NCBI RefSeq assembly: GCF_001476285.1
Contig: NZ_LDRU01000057.1
Location: 1-41,054, forward strand
Source of the DNA: Microbacterium testaceum
Lineage (GTDB): Bacteria; Actinomycetota; Actinomycetes; Actinomycetales; Microbacteriaceae
Direction: 5' to 3'
DNA: 41,054 bases
Position numbers and translations under genes: made by a program. Position 1 is the first letter of the stretch; each line of letters starts with the position of its first letter. Positions 9,045 to 17,879 of this stretch are shown here, one piece after another. The notes below the pieces were generated by a model. That model saw nothing but the letters and a program-made list of their open reading frames with translations, was not told the origin of the DNA and made no database searches.

Positions 9045-9066
9045 TCCCAGGCCCTCCGCTCGTCAC
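9045..9066 (-). repeat. REP-like intergenic repeat, copy 2 (inverted relative to copy 1)
   Basis: Read on the minus strand, this matches 20 of 22 bases of 6174-6195. The same stretch (8990-9070) holds further GGAGGAC/GTCCTCC-like inverted pieces, giving a folded structure just after the metallo-hydrolase stop codon, where it could help end transcription. Confidence 0.5.
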
Positions 9067-9087
9067 CGGCCACGGTCGCGCGGGCGG

Positions 9088-9837
9088 TCAGGAGAGATCA
9101 GTCGTCGCGACGAGGATCTCCCGCAGCAGCTCGTACTCGGCATCCATGCCCGCGTTCGCCCGCCGCGGGTCGTCCGACCGGCCGGTCCGGCGGACATCGG
9201 CGAGGTAGCGACGATCGGCGTCGAGGCGGGCGCGGGCATCGGTACCGACGCTCCCGTGCCCCGGGATCACGATGCGCGCGGCGTCGGCGTACGGCTCGAG
9301 CACGTCGAGCGCTCGCTCGTACGCGGCGACGTCGTGGGGCCAGAACGGCAGCGGAAGCTCGACGTCGCTGAGCATGTCGCCCGCGACCAGCACGCGCGAC
9401 TCGGGGAGCCAGAGCGCCGTGTGGCCGGGCGCGTGTCCGTCGTGCACGATGAGCTCGACGTCGAACGCCGGGGTGCCGGCATCCACTCTCCCCATGAGGT
9501 CGACGAGCTCGGGGGTGAACTCCGGCCCGAGCGCCGCGACCAGATCGTCGCGCTCGGTGCGGGTGAGCTCGGCGGTGCGGGGCGAGGCCCGGCGCGGCAC
9601 GTTTCCGAACTCCGGATGCCACAGCACGTGGTCGTGATGAGCGTGGGTCGCGAATCCCTCGGCGACGGTGATCTCGTGCTCACGCAGCTCAGCGGCGAGC
9701 GCCGCGAGCTCGTCGGGGAGCCACGCGGGGTCGATGAGCAGGGCGCGTCCGGATGCCACGACCACCGTCGTGTTCGTCTGCATGACCCGGCTCGTGCGCA
9801 CGAGGACGCCGGGGGTGATCTCGCGGAGGCCCGTCAC
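9088..9837 (-). CDS. Metallo-beta-lactamase-fold hydrolase
   Basis: The 249-residue product has the metal-binding motif THAHHDH (about residues 64-70), a later DGHAPGHT histidine, the VLVAGDM aspartate strand and a C-terminal IPGHG histidine, which is the full zinc ligand set of the MBL superfamily. It is probably a cytoplasmic hydrolase of the glyoxalase II or lactonase-like type; substrate cannot be told. I chose the GTG at 9837, which overlaps the pdxH stop codon as GTGA, giving coupled translation; an ATG at 9861 inside pdxH is the alternative. It shares an operon with pdxH. Confidence 0.88.
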   Translation of the reverse strand: MTGLREITPGVLVRTSRVMQTNTTVVVASGRALLIDPAWLPDELAALAAELREHEITVAEGFATHAHHDHVLWHPEFGNVPRRASPRTAELTRTERDDLVAALGPEFTPELVDLMGRVDAGTPAFDVELIVHDGHAPGHTALWLPESRVLVAGDMLSDVELPLPFWPHDVAAYERALDVLEPYADAARIVIPGHGSVGTDARARLDADRRYLADVRRTGRSDDPRRANAGMDAEYELLREILVATTDLS

Positions 9838-10475
9838 GGCTGCCGCCGCATCGCCGCCCACCCGTCGTCCTCGCGCTGGAACACGATCCGGTCGTGCAAC
9901 CGCGACGGGCGTCCCTGCCAGAACTCGAACTCGGTGGCATCCACCCGGTATCCGCCCCAGTGCGGGGGCCTCGGCACCGGCTGGTCGTCGGGGAAGCGCG
10001 CGGCGACCTCGGCCATCTGCTCCTCGAGGGCGGCTCGGGATGCCACGGGCTCCGACTGGTGGCTCGCCCAGGCCGACAGCTGCGAACCGCGCGGACGCGA
10101 GGCGAAGTATGCGTCGTCACGTTCGGCCGGCAGCGGGGTCGCGGTGCCGAGCACGATCACCTGCCGCTGCAGCGCGTACCAGGGGAACAGGATCGAGACG
10201 CGCGGATTCCCGGCGAGCGCGCGGCCCTTGCGCGAGAGCCGATTGGTGAAAAACCAGAGGGCGCCGTCGTCGTCGATCCCGCGCAGCAGCACGGTGCGCG
10301 AGGTCGGCGAGCCCGTGGCATCCACCGTCGACACGACCATCGCGTTCGGCTCGGGCAGGTCGGCGGCGTCCGTCAGCCAGCGCTGGAGAAGAGCGAGAGG
10401 GGATGCCGCGAGCGCGGCGTCGTCGAGCTCGTCGAGCGTGTAGTCGAGCCGGTGGGCGAGGGGGTTCTCGGTCAT
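9834..10475 (-). CDS. pdxH: Pyridoxamine/pyridoxine 5'-phosphate oxidase
   Basis: PdxH uses FMN and oxygen to oxidise pyridoxine 5'-phosphate or pyridoxamine 5'-phosphate to pyridoxal 5'-phosphate, the last step of vitamin B6 cofactor making or salvage. The 213-residue length is standard. The FMN-binding split barrel is seen in RTVLLRGIDDDGALWFFTN and SRKGRALAGNPRVSILFPW, and the C-terminal WQGRPSRLHDRIVF signature with Arg and His is present. Start ATG 10475 leaves a 90-base gap to the divergent TetR gene, which must hold both promoters. The stop codon overlaps the metallo-hydrolase start. Confidence 0.95.
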   Translation of the reverse strand: MTENPLAHRLDYTLDELDDAALAASPLALLQRWLTDAADLPEPNAMVVSTVDATGSPTSRTVLLRGIDDDGALWFFTNRLSRKGRALAGNPRVSILFPWYALQRQVIVLGTATPLPAERDDAYFASRPRGSQLSAWASHQSEPVASRAALEEQMAEVAARFPDDQPVPRPPHWGGYRVDATEFEFWQGRPSRLHDRIVFQREDDGWAAMRRQP

Positions 10476-10553
10476 CGCGGATCCTCCGGTGGGTGGCTGG
10501 GGCACCAGCGTATGGCGATCCGCACGCCGCACGGCGGGTGATCTAGCGGTCGA

Positions 10554-10559
10554 TAGGAT
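10554..10559 (+). promoter_or_regulatory. -10 box of leaderless tetR-type gene
   Basis: TAGGAT ends six bases before the ATG at 10566, so transcription should begin at or next to the start codon. No ribosome binding site is present. Confidence 0.6.
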
Positions 10560-10565
10560 CGTCGA

Positions 10566-11207
10566 ATGGAAGAAGGGGGCACGCGGCAGCAGATCCTCGT
10601 GCACGCGGCCCGATTGTTCGGCCGGCACGGCTACCACGGCACCACGACGCGCGAGATCGCCGACGCGGTCGGCATCCGGCAGCCCTCGCTCTTCTACCAC
10701 TTCGCGGCGAAGCACGTCATCCTGTCGGAGCTCGTCGACGCCGACCTGGCGCAGACGTTCGGCCGCCTGCAAGACGCGCGGGCGCTCGAGGCGTCGTGGG
10801 CGGAGCGGTTCCACTACTTCCTCACGATCAGCTCGAACGACTACCTGACGCTGCCCTACGACGCGCGCGGGTACTACAGCGACGCGATCTTCACCGAGCC
10901 CGAGTTCGAGACTCAGCGCCGCGAGATCTCGCGCTTCCACGACGAGGTGCGGGCGCTGGTCGAAGAGGGCGTCGGGGCGGGCGAGTTCATGGACGTCGAC
11001 GCCGAGTTCGTGCAGCGCGCGATCACCGGCCTGCAGTTCGAGGGCATGCGCGAGCGCGAGACGAACGCCTCGGCGCCGGTCGCGCATCGGCCCCTGCAGG
11101 TGTCGGACTTCATCCTGCGCGCGATCCTCGACGACCCGTCCCGGTTGCACGCGGTGCGTGCCGCCACGCTGTCGCGCCTCGACGGCGTCGTCTCCTTCTC
11201 GTCCTGA
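10566..11207 (+). CDS. TetR-family regulator, probable controller of adjacent ABC operon
   Basis: The 213-residue protein has a classic TetR N-terminal DNA-binding domain: TRQQILVHAARLFGRHGYHG leads into the helix-turn-helix with TTTREIADAVGIRQPSLFYH at about residues 26-45. The C-terminal all-helical half is the dimer and ligand domain. It is probably leaderless (TAGGAT six bases before ATG). It lies 162 bases upstream of an amino-acid-type ABC operon whose promoter region carries two identical 14-base palindromes, the likely binding sites. The ligand is unknown; it could be the transported compound or its gamma-glutamyl form. Confidence 0.9.
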   Translation: MEEGGTRQQILVHAARLFGRHGYHGTTTREIADAVGIRQPSLFYHFAAKHVILSELVDADLAQTFGRLQDARALEASWAERFHYFLTISSNDYLTLPYDARGYYSDAIFTEPEFETQRREISRFHDEVRALVEEGVGAGEFMDVDAEFVQRAITGLQFEGMRERETNASAPVAHRPLQVSDFILRAILDDPSRLHAVRAATLSRLDGVVSFSS

Positions 11208-11273
11208 TCGAGCCCCGTCGGGCCAGTCTTCTCCGCGTCGATATCGGCGTGTAATGCGGGCGCAACATGCGCC

Positions 11274-11312
11274 GTCTATCAATTGATAGACGAACCACCT
11301 ATCAATTGATAG
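11274..11312. promoter_or_regulatory. Paired TetR-type operators over the ABC operon promoter
   Basis: CTATCAATTGATAG occurs twice, at 11276-11289 (extended to the 18-base palindrome GTCTATCAATTGATAGAC, 11274-11291) and 11299-11312, 23 bases centre to centre. A TTGATA (11283-11288) within the first can act as -35 and the AT-rich second site lies where the -10 should be, so bound protein would block polymerase. The binding-protein gene starts 57 bases later. Confidence 0.8.
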
Positions 11313-11369
11313 CCTGCTCCGCACGTCACACCCGAGGTGACGGAGCATCGAGCATCGACGGAGATTCCC

Positions 11370-12236
11370 ATGCACACCACCACTCGCATCGCCGCAGTCG
11401 TCGCGGTCGCCGGCATCGCCGCCCTCGGCCTGGCCGCGTGCTCCTCGAGCCCGGCACCGGCAGCGGACACGGCATCCGCGATCGCCACGGTCGCCCCGAG
11501 CGCCCTGCGTTCGGCCGGCACGCTGTCGGTCTGCACCACCAACCTGGGCTCACCGCCCAACATCAGCACCGACGAGTCGGGGGCGCTCGTCGGCAGCGAG
11601 ATCGATCTGGCCAAGGCCGTCGCCGGACGTCTCGGACTGAAGCCCGACTTCGTCACCGTCGACTTCGCGGCGCTCATCCCGAGCCTGCAGGCGAAGCAAT
11701 GCGACGTGATCATGGCCTCGCTCTACATCAAGCCCGAGCGTGAAGAGGTCGTCGACTTCGTGCCCTACCTCACCTCCGCCACGGGTGTCGCGGTGAAGCA
11801 GGGATCGGATGCCGGCATCACCGGCCTCGACGACTCGCTCTGCGGCAAGAAGGTCATGGTGACCGTCGGCACGACGGCGCAGGATCTCGCCGAGAAGCAG
11901 TCGACCACGTGCACCTCCGAGGGCAAGAAGGCGCTCGACATCAGCACGAACAACCAGGCGACGGTCGGCTTCCAGCAGCTCGTCAGCGGCCAGCTCGACG
12001 CCTACCTCGACGCCGCGGAGCTCATCGGCTACTACCAGAAGCAGGGCACGGCGGGCATCGAGATGGTCGGCGACCCGACCGACGCGATCGACATCGGCGC
12101 GGCCACGCTGAAGGACGACACCGCGCTGCACGACGCCATCCAGACCGCGTTCGACGACCTGGTCTCCACCGGCGACTACACGAAGATCCTCAGCTCGTGG
12201 GGACAGGAGTCGCTCGCCTACACCGGGACCAACTGA
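11370..12236 (+). CDS. Amino-acid-type ABC transporter substrate-binding lipoprotein
   Basis: The 288-residue protein has a signal sequence ending in the lipobox LGLAAC and a family 3 solute-binding fold ([20 protein letters not shown], then [16 protein letters not shown] and the [20 protein letters not shown] strand). These receptors usually bind polar amino acids, opines or small peptides on the outer face of the membrane. The chosen ATG at 11370 follows a GGAG site; the upstream in-frame ATG at 11337 would add residues before the signal peptide. First gene of a four-gene operon with permease, ATPase and a gamma-glutamyltransferase-family enzyme, so the ligand may be a gamma-glutamyl compound. 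Confidence 0.93.
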   Translation: MHTTTRIAAVVAVAGIAALGLAACSSSPAPAADTASAIATVAPSALRSAGTLSVCTTNLGSPPNISTDESGALVGSEIDLAKAVAGRLGLKPDFVTVDFAALIPSLQAKQCDVIMASLYIKPEREEVVDFVPYLTSATGVAVKQGSDAGITGLDDSLCGKKVMVTVGTTAQDLAEKQSTTCTSEGKKALDISTNNQATVGFQQLVSGQLDAYLDAAELIGYYQKQGTAGIEMVGDPTDAIDIGAATLKDDTALHDAIQTAFDDLVSTGDYTKILSSWGQESLAYTGTN

Positions 12237-12238
12237 CG

Positions 12239-13045
12239 ATGAACTTCGACTGGGGCTTCTTCTGGAAGAACCTGCTCACCCCGGGTCCGCCGTTCCTGCA
12301 GGGGCTCGCGCTGACCGTCCTCATCTCGGTGCTCGCGATGGCCGGGGCGCTCGTCGTCGGCCTCGTGATCGCCATGATGCGACGGTCGTCCTTCGCGCCC
12401 CTGCGCGTGATCGCGAGCCTCTACATCTGGCTGATCCGCGGGACCCCGCTCCTCGTGCAGCTCGTCATCATCTACACGGGCTTCGCGGCGGCGAACGTGT
12501 TCCGCTTCCAGGACGTCGACCTCGGCGGCATCCTGATCAAAGCCGCCATCCAGGCGGCGATCGTCGGGCTCATCATGAACGAGAGCGCGTACATCTCGGA
12601 GATCATCCGCGCCGGTCTCGACTCGGTGCCGGTCGGCCAGACCGAGGCGGCGCAGGCGCTGGGGATGTCGGGCGCCTCGGCGATGCGGTGGATCATCCTG
12701 CCCCAGTCGTTGCGCCTCATGGTTCCGCCGCTCGGCAACTCGTTCAACGGACTCATGAAGAGCACGTCGATCCTGAGCGTCATCGGCGTCTCCGAGATGT
12801 TCCTCGTCACGCAGAGCATCAGTGCGGCCACCTTCCGCACGTTCGAGATCTTCGCCGTGGTCGCGATCTACTACCTCGCCCTCACGACGATCTGGACCGT
12901 GATCCAGAGCGCGATCGAGAAGAAGCTCAACGCCCGGGTCGGCATCGTCACCACGGTGTCTCCGTGGCAGCGACTGTTCGGCGGGCGGCGCTCCGCTCCC
13001 CTCACCCCCGTCACCGCCCTCTCCGACTCGGGAGTCCTGAAATGA
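12239..13045 (+). CDS. Amino-acid ABC transporter permease, HisM/GltK type
   Basis: A 268-residue membrane protein of the HisMQ family with about five membrane helices, the [16 protein letters not shown] signature near residue 62 and the EAA loop [20 protein letters not shown] near residue 140. It forms the channel of the importer, probably as a homodimer because only one permease gene is present. Its ATG is two bases after the stop of the binding-protein gene, and its own stop overlaps the ATPase start (ATGA). A hydrophilic tail of about 25 residues follows the last helix. Confidence 0.93.
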   Translation: MNFDWGFFWKNLLTPGPPFLQGLALTVLISVLAMAGALVVGLVIAMMRRSSFAPLRVIASLYIWLIRGTPLLVQLVIIYTGFAAANVFRFQDVDLGGILIKAAIQAAIVGLIMNESAYISEIIRAGLDSVPVGQTEAAQALGMSGASAMRWIILPQSLRLMVPPLGNSFNGLMKSTSILSVIGVSEMFLVTQSISAATFRTFEIFAVVAIYYLALTTIWTVIQSAIEKKLNARVGIVTTVSPWQRLFGGRRSAPLTPVTALSDSGVLK

Positions 13046-13809
13046 CCGACCCCATCGTCCGCGCGAAGAACGTCACGCGCGCCCTCGGCGGCCGCCAGGT
13101 GCTCGACGACGTCTCGCTGGACGTGCAGCCGGGCGAGGTCGTCGTGCTGGTCGGCCCCTCGGGCGCCGGCAAGACGACGTTCCTCCGCACGATGAACGGC
13201 CTCGAGAGCATCGACGGCGGAGAGCTCACGGTCGCCGGCCAGCCCATGGGCTACCGCGTCGCTCCGAACGGTCGGCGCGTGCCCGCCTCGAAGTCGGCCC
13301 TGCGCCAGCAGCGCCAGGAGATCGGCTTCGTCTTCCAGCACTTCAACCTCTTCCCGCACATGACCGCGCTCGAGAACATCTGGCACGCGCCCGTCCGCGT
13401 GCGCGGGGTCGCGAAGGCCGAGGCCGTCGCACAGGCCCAGGCGCTGCTCGAGCGTGTGGGGCTGGGCGACAAGGCCGACGCGCGTCCCAACAAGCTGTCG
13501 GGCGGTCAGCAGCAGCGCGTCGCGATCGCCCGCGCTCTCGCGATGAAGCCCCGTCTGATGCTCTTCGACGAGCCGACCAGCGCGCTCGACCCCGAGATGA
13601 TCGGCGAGGTGCTCGACGTCATGCGCGAGCTCGCCGCCGACCACATGACCATGGTAGTCGTCACGCACGAGATGGGGTTCGCCCGCGAGGTCGCCGACCG
13701 GGTCGTGGTGATGGATGCCGGAGCGATCATCGAGGTCGCCCCGCCGAGCCGGCTTTTCGCCGCCCCCGAGCATCCCCGCACGCAGGCCTTCCTCTCGAAG
13801 ATCCTCTGA
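13042..13809 (+). CDS. Amino-acid ABC transporter ATP-binding protein
   Basis: This 255-residue ATPase has Walker A GPSGAGKT (about residues 36-43), a Q-loop in [19 protein letters not shown], the ABC signature LSGGQQQR, Walker [13 protein letters not shown] and the H-loop VVVTHEMGF. It is of the GlnQ/HisP polar amino acid class and powers the importer from the cytoplasmic side. An insertion of about 15 residues ([15 protein letters not shown]) lies before the Q-loop, a variation seen in some ectoine, opine and histidine systems. The start overlaps the permease stop. Confidence 0.95.
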   Translation: MTDPIVRAKNVTRALGGRQVLDDVSLDVQPGEVVVLVGPSGAGKTTFLRTMNGLESIDGGELTVAGQPMGYRVAPNGRRVPASKSALRQQRQEIGFVFQHFNLFPHMTALENIWHAPVRVRGVAKAEAVAQAQALLERVGLGDKADARPNKLSGGQQQRVAIARALAMKPRLMLFDEPTSALDPEMIGEVLDVMRELAADHMTMVVVTHEMGFAREVADRVVVMDAGAIIEVAPPSRLFAAPEHPRTQAFLSKIL

Positions 13810-13846
13810 CCTCTCCCCTCCCCGCACGATCCACCGAGGAACACCC

Positions 13847-15403
13847 ATGTCTCGCACGCCCCTGACCGGCGCCATCGCCACCCCGCACGCCGACGCCACC
13901 CGCTCCGCGGAGAAGGCGTTCGCGCGCGGCGGCAACGCGATCGACGCCGCTCTCGCCGCGGCCGCCACACTCAGCGTCGTCTACCCGCACAACGTCAGCA
14001 TCGGCGGCGACCTGATCGCGCTGGTGCGCGACCCCACGGGACGCACGCGGTGCGTGAACGCGTCGGGCCCCGCGGCATCCGCCGTCGATCGCGACGCGAT
14101 GCGTGCCGCGCACGGCGACGTGCTGCCGTACCGGGGAATCGACACCGTGACAGTGCCGGGCGCCGTCCGCGGCTGGGACGCACTGCGGCGCATGGGCGGC
14201 CAGCTGGACTGGGCGGAGATCTTCACGGATGCCATCGTCGCCGCGCGCGATGGAGTGCCGGTGTCGCGGTCCCTCGCCGCCGCGTTCCGCGAGGAGGAGG
14301 CCGCGATCGGGTTCGACGAGGGGTTCCGCGACACCTTCCTCGCCCGAGGGCTGCCGGGCGAGGGCGACGCTCTCGTGCAGCCGACCCTCTCCCGCACGCT
14401 CGAGGCGATCCGCGATGGGGGAGCCGCCGCCCTGTACGACGGAGTATTGACGGCGCCGTTCGTCGATGGCCTCGCCAGCCTCGGCTCGCGCATCGGCGCG
14501 GCCGACCTGCTGCTGTTCCACCCCGAGGTCGTCGAACCGCTGACGACCTCGTTCGGGTCGTACCGCGTGCTCACGAGCCCGCCCAACACGCACGGCTTCG
14601 TGCTGCTCCGCGTGCTGGGCGAGCTCGAGCGCAACGGCATCACCGACCCGCTCGGCGCGGACTTCGGTCGCATGATGGAGCGCTTCTTCGCCGCCAACCT
14701 CGTGCGCGACGAGCTTCTCGCCGACCCTCGCGTCACCTCGGGAGACGTCAGCGAGCTCCTCGGCGGCGACGCCTCCGCACGCGGCGACGAGCCCGTGCTC
14801 CCCGGCTTCCGTCGGCCCCGCGGCGACACGGTCGGTATCGCGGTGTCGGATTCGTCGGGCTGGTCGGTCTCGCTCATCCAGAGCGTCTACCACGCCTTCG
14901 GTGCCGCGGTCGTGGAGCCGTCCACCGGCATCCTGCTGCACAACCGCGGCACCGGCTTCTCGCTGGATCCCGCGTCACCGAACGCCCTCGCACCCGGCAA
15001 GCGCCCGCTGCACACGCTCATGCCCGTGATGGTCGACGACGCCAAGGGCCTGCGCTTCGTGTCGGCCACGATGGGCGGCCAGGGCCAGCCGCAGATCCAC
15101 GCGCAGACCCTGCTCCGGGCGATGGCCGGAGCCTCGGCACAAGAGGCGGTGTCGGCCCCGCGCGCCATCGTCGGCCCGCAGCGCGACGGCGACAGCCCGT
15201 CCGACATCTACGTCGAGAGCGACCTCCCCACCCCGGCACGCGCCTCCCTCGCCGAGACGCGCCTCCACATCATCGAGACCCCGGATGCCGACGAGCTCGT
15301 CGGGCACGCCAACCTCGTCGCAGTGGCATCCGACGGGGGTCTGGATGCCGGGAGCGACCCGCGTTCGGACGGCGCGGCGAGCGTGCGGGTGTACGGGGGC
15401 TGA
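13847..15403 (+). CDS. Gamma-glutamyltransferase-family (Ntn) hydrolase
   Basis: The 518-residue protein belongs to the gamma-glutamyltranspeptidase family, whose precursors cut themselves before a Thr that becomes the nucleophile. Here the cut site is GDTVGIAV with Thr328. The second Thr usual in true transpeptidases is Val and the next residue Gly, so strict gamma-glutamyl transpeptidase activity is uncertain; family members also act as oxamate amidohydrolases or acylases. The N-terminal ATRSAEKAFARGGNAIDAA motif is typical. No signal peptide is seen, so it should be cytoplasmic. GAGGAA precedes the ATG. As last gene of the amino-acid ABC operon it probably hydrolyses the imported amide. 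Confidence 0.88.
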   Translation: MSRTPLTGAIATPHADATRSAEKAFARGGNAIDAALAAAATLSVVYPHNVSIGGDLIALVRDPTGRTRCVNASGPAASAVDRDAMRAAHGDVLPYRGIDTVTVPGAVRGWDALRRMGGQLDWAEIFTDAIVAARDGVPVSRSLAAAFREEEAAIGFDEGFRDTFLARGLPGEGDALVQPTLSRTLEAIRDGGAAALYDGVLTAPFVDGLASLGSRIGAADLLLFHPEVVEPLTTSFGSYRVLTSPPNTHGFVLLRVLGELERNGITDPLGADFGRMMERFFAANLVRDELLADPRVTSGDVSELLGGDASARGDEPVLPGFRRPRGDTVGIAVSDSSGWSVSLIQSVYHAFGAAVVEPSTGILLHNRGTGFSLDPASPNALAPGKRPLHTLMPVMVDDAKGLRFVSATMGGQGQPQIHAQTLLRAMAGASAQEAVSAPRAIVGPQRDGDSPSDIYVESDLPTPARASLAETRLHIIETPDADELVGHANLVAVASDGGLDAGSDPRSDGAASVRVYGG

Positions 15404-15560
15404 GGCGGGCGGTTCGCGGCTCGCCCGTGGCGGCGCTGAGAACAGGACGGCGCAGGAGCCTGTGTCAACCCGCCGCTGCACACATGTGGATTCCGTGGAA
15501 TAGGTCGATGCCACGCTCCGTTGGGTTCGCGTGGCCCTCGTTCCCCACGAAAGGACTCCC

Positions 15561-16637
15561 GTGAGCCTCTTCAGCCCCACCACCGTCGGCGCCGTCGGCG
15601 TCCGCAACCGCGTCTCCCTCGCGCCGATGACCCGCCTCCGTGCCGCCGAAGACGGCGTACCCGGCCCGATCGTCGCGAAGTACTACGCGCAGCGCGCGGG
15701 CATCGGCCTCCTGGTCACCGAGGGTGTCTTCCCGAGCGCCGAGTCGCGCGCGTACCCGGGGCAGCCGGGCATCGTGACCGACGCTCAGGCCGCGGGCTGG
15801 GCCAAGGTGGCAGACGCCGTGCACGCCGAGGGCGGCACCGTCTTCATGCAGCTCATGAACGGCGGACGCGTCACGCACCCCGACATCACGGGCACCGACC
15901 GCATCGTCGCCCCCTCGGCGATCGCGATCCAGGGCGACACCCGCCTCGCCGACGGCACCAAGGTCGCCTACGCCGTCCCGCACGCGCTCGAGACGTCAGA
16001 ACTTCCGGTCGTTCGCGACGAGTTCGTCGCCGCCGCCCGCCGCGCGGTGGATGCCGGACTCGACGGCGTCGAACTCCACAGCGCCAACGGCTACCTGCTG
16101 CACGAGTTCCTCTCCCCCGCCTCGAACCAGCGCACCGACGAATACGGCGGTTCGCCCGAGGCCCGCGCACGCTTCGTCATCGAGGTCGCGCAGGCCGTGG
16201 CCGCGGAGATCGGCGCGGAGCGCGTCGGCATCCGGATCTCTCCCGCCCACAACATCCAGGACGTTCTCGAGACCGACGACACTGAGACCCGCGCCACCTA
16301 CGAGGCGCTCGTGTCGGGCCTCGCGCCCCTGGGCCTGGCGTACCTGAGCGTGCTGCACGCCGACCCCGCGAGCGAGCTGATCCAGGACCTCCGCCGCACC
16401 TTCGGCGGCACCTTCATCGTGAACTCGGGCTTTTCGAGCGTGACGACGCGCGACGAAGCGGTGTCGGTCGTGGAGGACGACATCGCCGACCTCGTCGCCG
16501 TCGGCCGCCCCGCGATCGCCAACCCCGATCTCGTGACGCGCTGGGAGCAGGGCGCCGAGGAGAACGAGGTCGACCAGGCTTCGGTCTATGGGGGTGGCGA
16601 GCGCGGGTACACGGATTACCCGTTCTTGCAGGGCTGA
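15561..16637 (+). CDS. Old Yellow Enzyme-family alkene/ene reductase
   Basis: The 358-residue protein is an FMN-dependent OYE of the NemA/XenB class, which reduces activated C=C bonds and nitro compounds with NAD(P)H. Evidence: the N-terminal NRVSLAPMTRLRA strand, GIGLLVTEGVF, the substrate-binding HSANGYLLHEFLSP with the His-x-x-Asn pair, NQRTDEYGG, and the FMN phosphate site VAVGRPAIANPD. I chose GTG 15561 because AAAGGA stands just upstream and the resulting N-terminus (MSLFSPTTVG) fits the family; an ATG-led form at 15531 is less likely. Pieces of two further decayed copies of this gene lie 1.7-3.3 kb downstream. Confidence 0.93.
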   Translation: MSLFSPTTVGAVGVRNRVSLAPMTRLRAAEDGVPGPIVAKYYAQRAGIGLLVTEGVFPSAESRAYPGQPGIVTDAQAAGWAKVADAVHAEGGTVFMQLMNGGRVTHPDITGTDRIVAPSAIAIQGDTRLADGTKVAYAVPHALETSELPVVRDEFVAAARRAVDAGLDGVELHSANGYLLHEFLSPASNQRTDEYGGSPEARARFVIEVAQAVAAEIGAERVGIRISPAHNIQDVLETDDTETRATYEALVSGLAPLGLAYLSVLHADPASELIQDLRRTFGGTFIVNSGFSSVTTRDEAVSVVEDDIADLVAVGRPAIANPDLVTRWEQGAEENEVDQASVYGGGERGYTDYPFLQG

Positions 16638-16652
16638 GATTCCGGATGCCAC

Positions 16653-16682
16653 GGGCCCCGCGCGATTCTTCGTGCGGGGCCC
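16653..16682 (+). terminator. Rho-independent-type terminator after the OYE gene
   Basis: GGGCCCCGC (16653-16661) pairs with GCGGGGCCC (16674-16682); an inner CGA/TCG pair extends the stem. A short pyrimidine run (TCTTCGTTT) follows. Close relatives of this hairpin occur at 18451, about 19848 and 24384. Confidence 0.8.
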
Positions 16683-16847
16683 TCTTCGTTTCAGGCCGAG
16701 TAGCAAAGTTGACGACGGGCGTCGCCCGAAGCTGACCCCACCACGGCCATCGACCGCACGGAGGCCGAGAGATCACCGGCCACGCCTCACCCGCGCCGAG
16801 AATGGAGGCGCGCCCATCCAGGGAGCTACCAGGTGCCGGGAGACACG

Positions 16848-17132
16848 CTAACGACGCTGCGCTGGGCAAGACGGACAACGTGAAGAGCTGGATTCAGGGC
16901 GCGCCGTGCCCGCAAAGTACATCGAGACGGGCCCCAGATCGAGACGACTCAGATTGAGCACGGTCATCGCTCGAAGCAGCGAATCTACGGACGACCCGGC
17001 GACGCCGGTCTCGAGACGCCGATAAGTGCGGACCGTGAGGGCGGCCTCGAGCGCCACGCTCTCTTGCGAGCGACCGGCGGCCGTTCGTGCGCGACATAAC
17101 TGCACTGAGATACGCCAAAGTATTCGATCCAC
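16848..17132 (-). CDS. Small Xre-type helix-turn-helix protein
   Basis: The 94-residue product contains an HTH_3/Xre-like domain: ISVQLCRARTAAGRSQESVA followed by ALTVRTYRRLETG and a third helix DSLLRAMTVLNLSRLDL. Such proteins act as small DNA-binding regulators or antitoxins. I chose GTG 17132, which has AGGGGG about 12 bases upstream and starts right at the domain; a longer form to an ATG at 17261 would add an odd Arg-rich stretch. It is divergent from the secreted-protein gene, so it may regulate it. Composition is less GC-rich than the native flanks, in line with transferred DNA. Confidence 0.65.
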   Translation of the reverse strand: MDRILWRISVQLCRARTAAGRSQESVALEAALTVRTYRRLETGVAGSSVDSLLRAMTVLNLSRLDLGPVSMYFAGTARPESSSSRCPSCPAQRR

Positions 17133-17343
17133 GCGTCTTCGACCCCCTAACGCTGCTTGCCTCACGGCTAATGCGAACGGTAGGGCGTGGTTGCACTCGC
17201 GGTGGTGCTCGCGCTTCTCCAAAGCACAGGGTGAGTTGTGCTGACCAGCCGCCGCAGTCAAGGCCCTATCCGCCCTCGATGCCTTGACGGTCTTGCGTTT
17301 GCCTCGTCCCAGGCGTCACCTCGGCGCCCGAGAGGAGACAGAG

Positions 17344-17820
17344 ATGGCCACTTCGGGGCACTCGATCAGCAATGTCCGACTTTCGCGAGGCAGGGTTATG
17401 GCGGCGATTGTCACACTCACCCTCGCGGTCTCAGCCGGCGTGATCGGCGCAACTCCCGCAGACGCGTCGGACGCACGGTGCACGACGAACAACCGCATCG
17501 ACTGCGGGATGGTCTACAACACGTCGGGATCTGCCGTACGGATCGCGACAAACTTCAGCCCAACATACGGCGACGTTGTCGGCACCGTCAGCGGAGTAAC
17601 CGCCACTCTTCCTGGCAACCGCTCTTCTGACATCTTCAAGGACTCGAACGGTCGCCTATACGACTGGGACGCGGTGTACGTCCCACCAAAGTCGTGCCTC
17701 TACATGATGGCGGGTCCGGGTTTTGGGAGCACCGTTGATTACAGAAACACCCGCTCTCACGGTGTCTGGTACAAGATCAACAACCTCGGTGCGAACGTCA
17801 GAGCGCTGCGCTCATGCTGA
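17344..17820 (+). CDS. Secreted small protein, unrecognised family
   Basis: The 158-residue protein begins with a basic n-region, a hydrophobic stretch MAAIVTLTLAVSAGVIGA and a likely signal peptidase cut near TPADASDA, leaving about 118 residues outside the cell. The mature part has cysteines in RCTTNNRIDCG, KSCLYM and the final Cys, giving up to two disulfides, and many beta-prone stretches. GAGGAG stands before the ATG. I do not recognise the family. It overlaps or abuts a membrane-protein gene, and the pair lies between an intact OYE gene and a decayed copy, so it is probably cargo. A toxin or inhibitor role with the membrane protein as partner is possible but unproven. Confidence 0.8.
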   Translation: MATSGHSISNVRLSRGRVMAAIVTLTLAVSAGVIGATPADASDARCTTNNRIDCGMVYNTSGSAVRIATNFSPTYGDVVGTVSGVTATLPGNRSSDIFKDSNGRLYDWDAVYVPPKSCLYMMAGPGFGSTVDYRNTRSHGVWYKINNLGANVRALRSC

Positions 17821-17866
17821 CAATTTCACCCGCCCCCGAGACTGTCCGGCCCAAGCGCGAACCGTC

Positions 17867-17872
17867 TAGCAT
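17867..17872 (+). promoter_or_regulatory. -10 box deciding the start of the membrane-protein gene
   Basis: TAGCAT ends seven bases before the ATG at 17880, the same spacing as several leaderless genes in the window. No ribosome site precedes that ATG. Confidence 0.5.
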
Positions 17873-17879
17873 CGCAGGC

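Noticed and set aside
9088..9861. ATG start at 9861 for the metallo-hydrolase
   Set aside because: It would lie inside pdxH and add an Ala-rich stretch; GTG 9837 gives the classic GTGA overlap, though the longer form cannot be excluded.
15404..15440. Terminator after the GGT-family gene
   Set aside because: GGGCG and CGCCC can pair around ten bases, but the stem is short and no T run follows.
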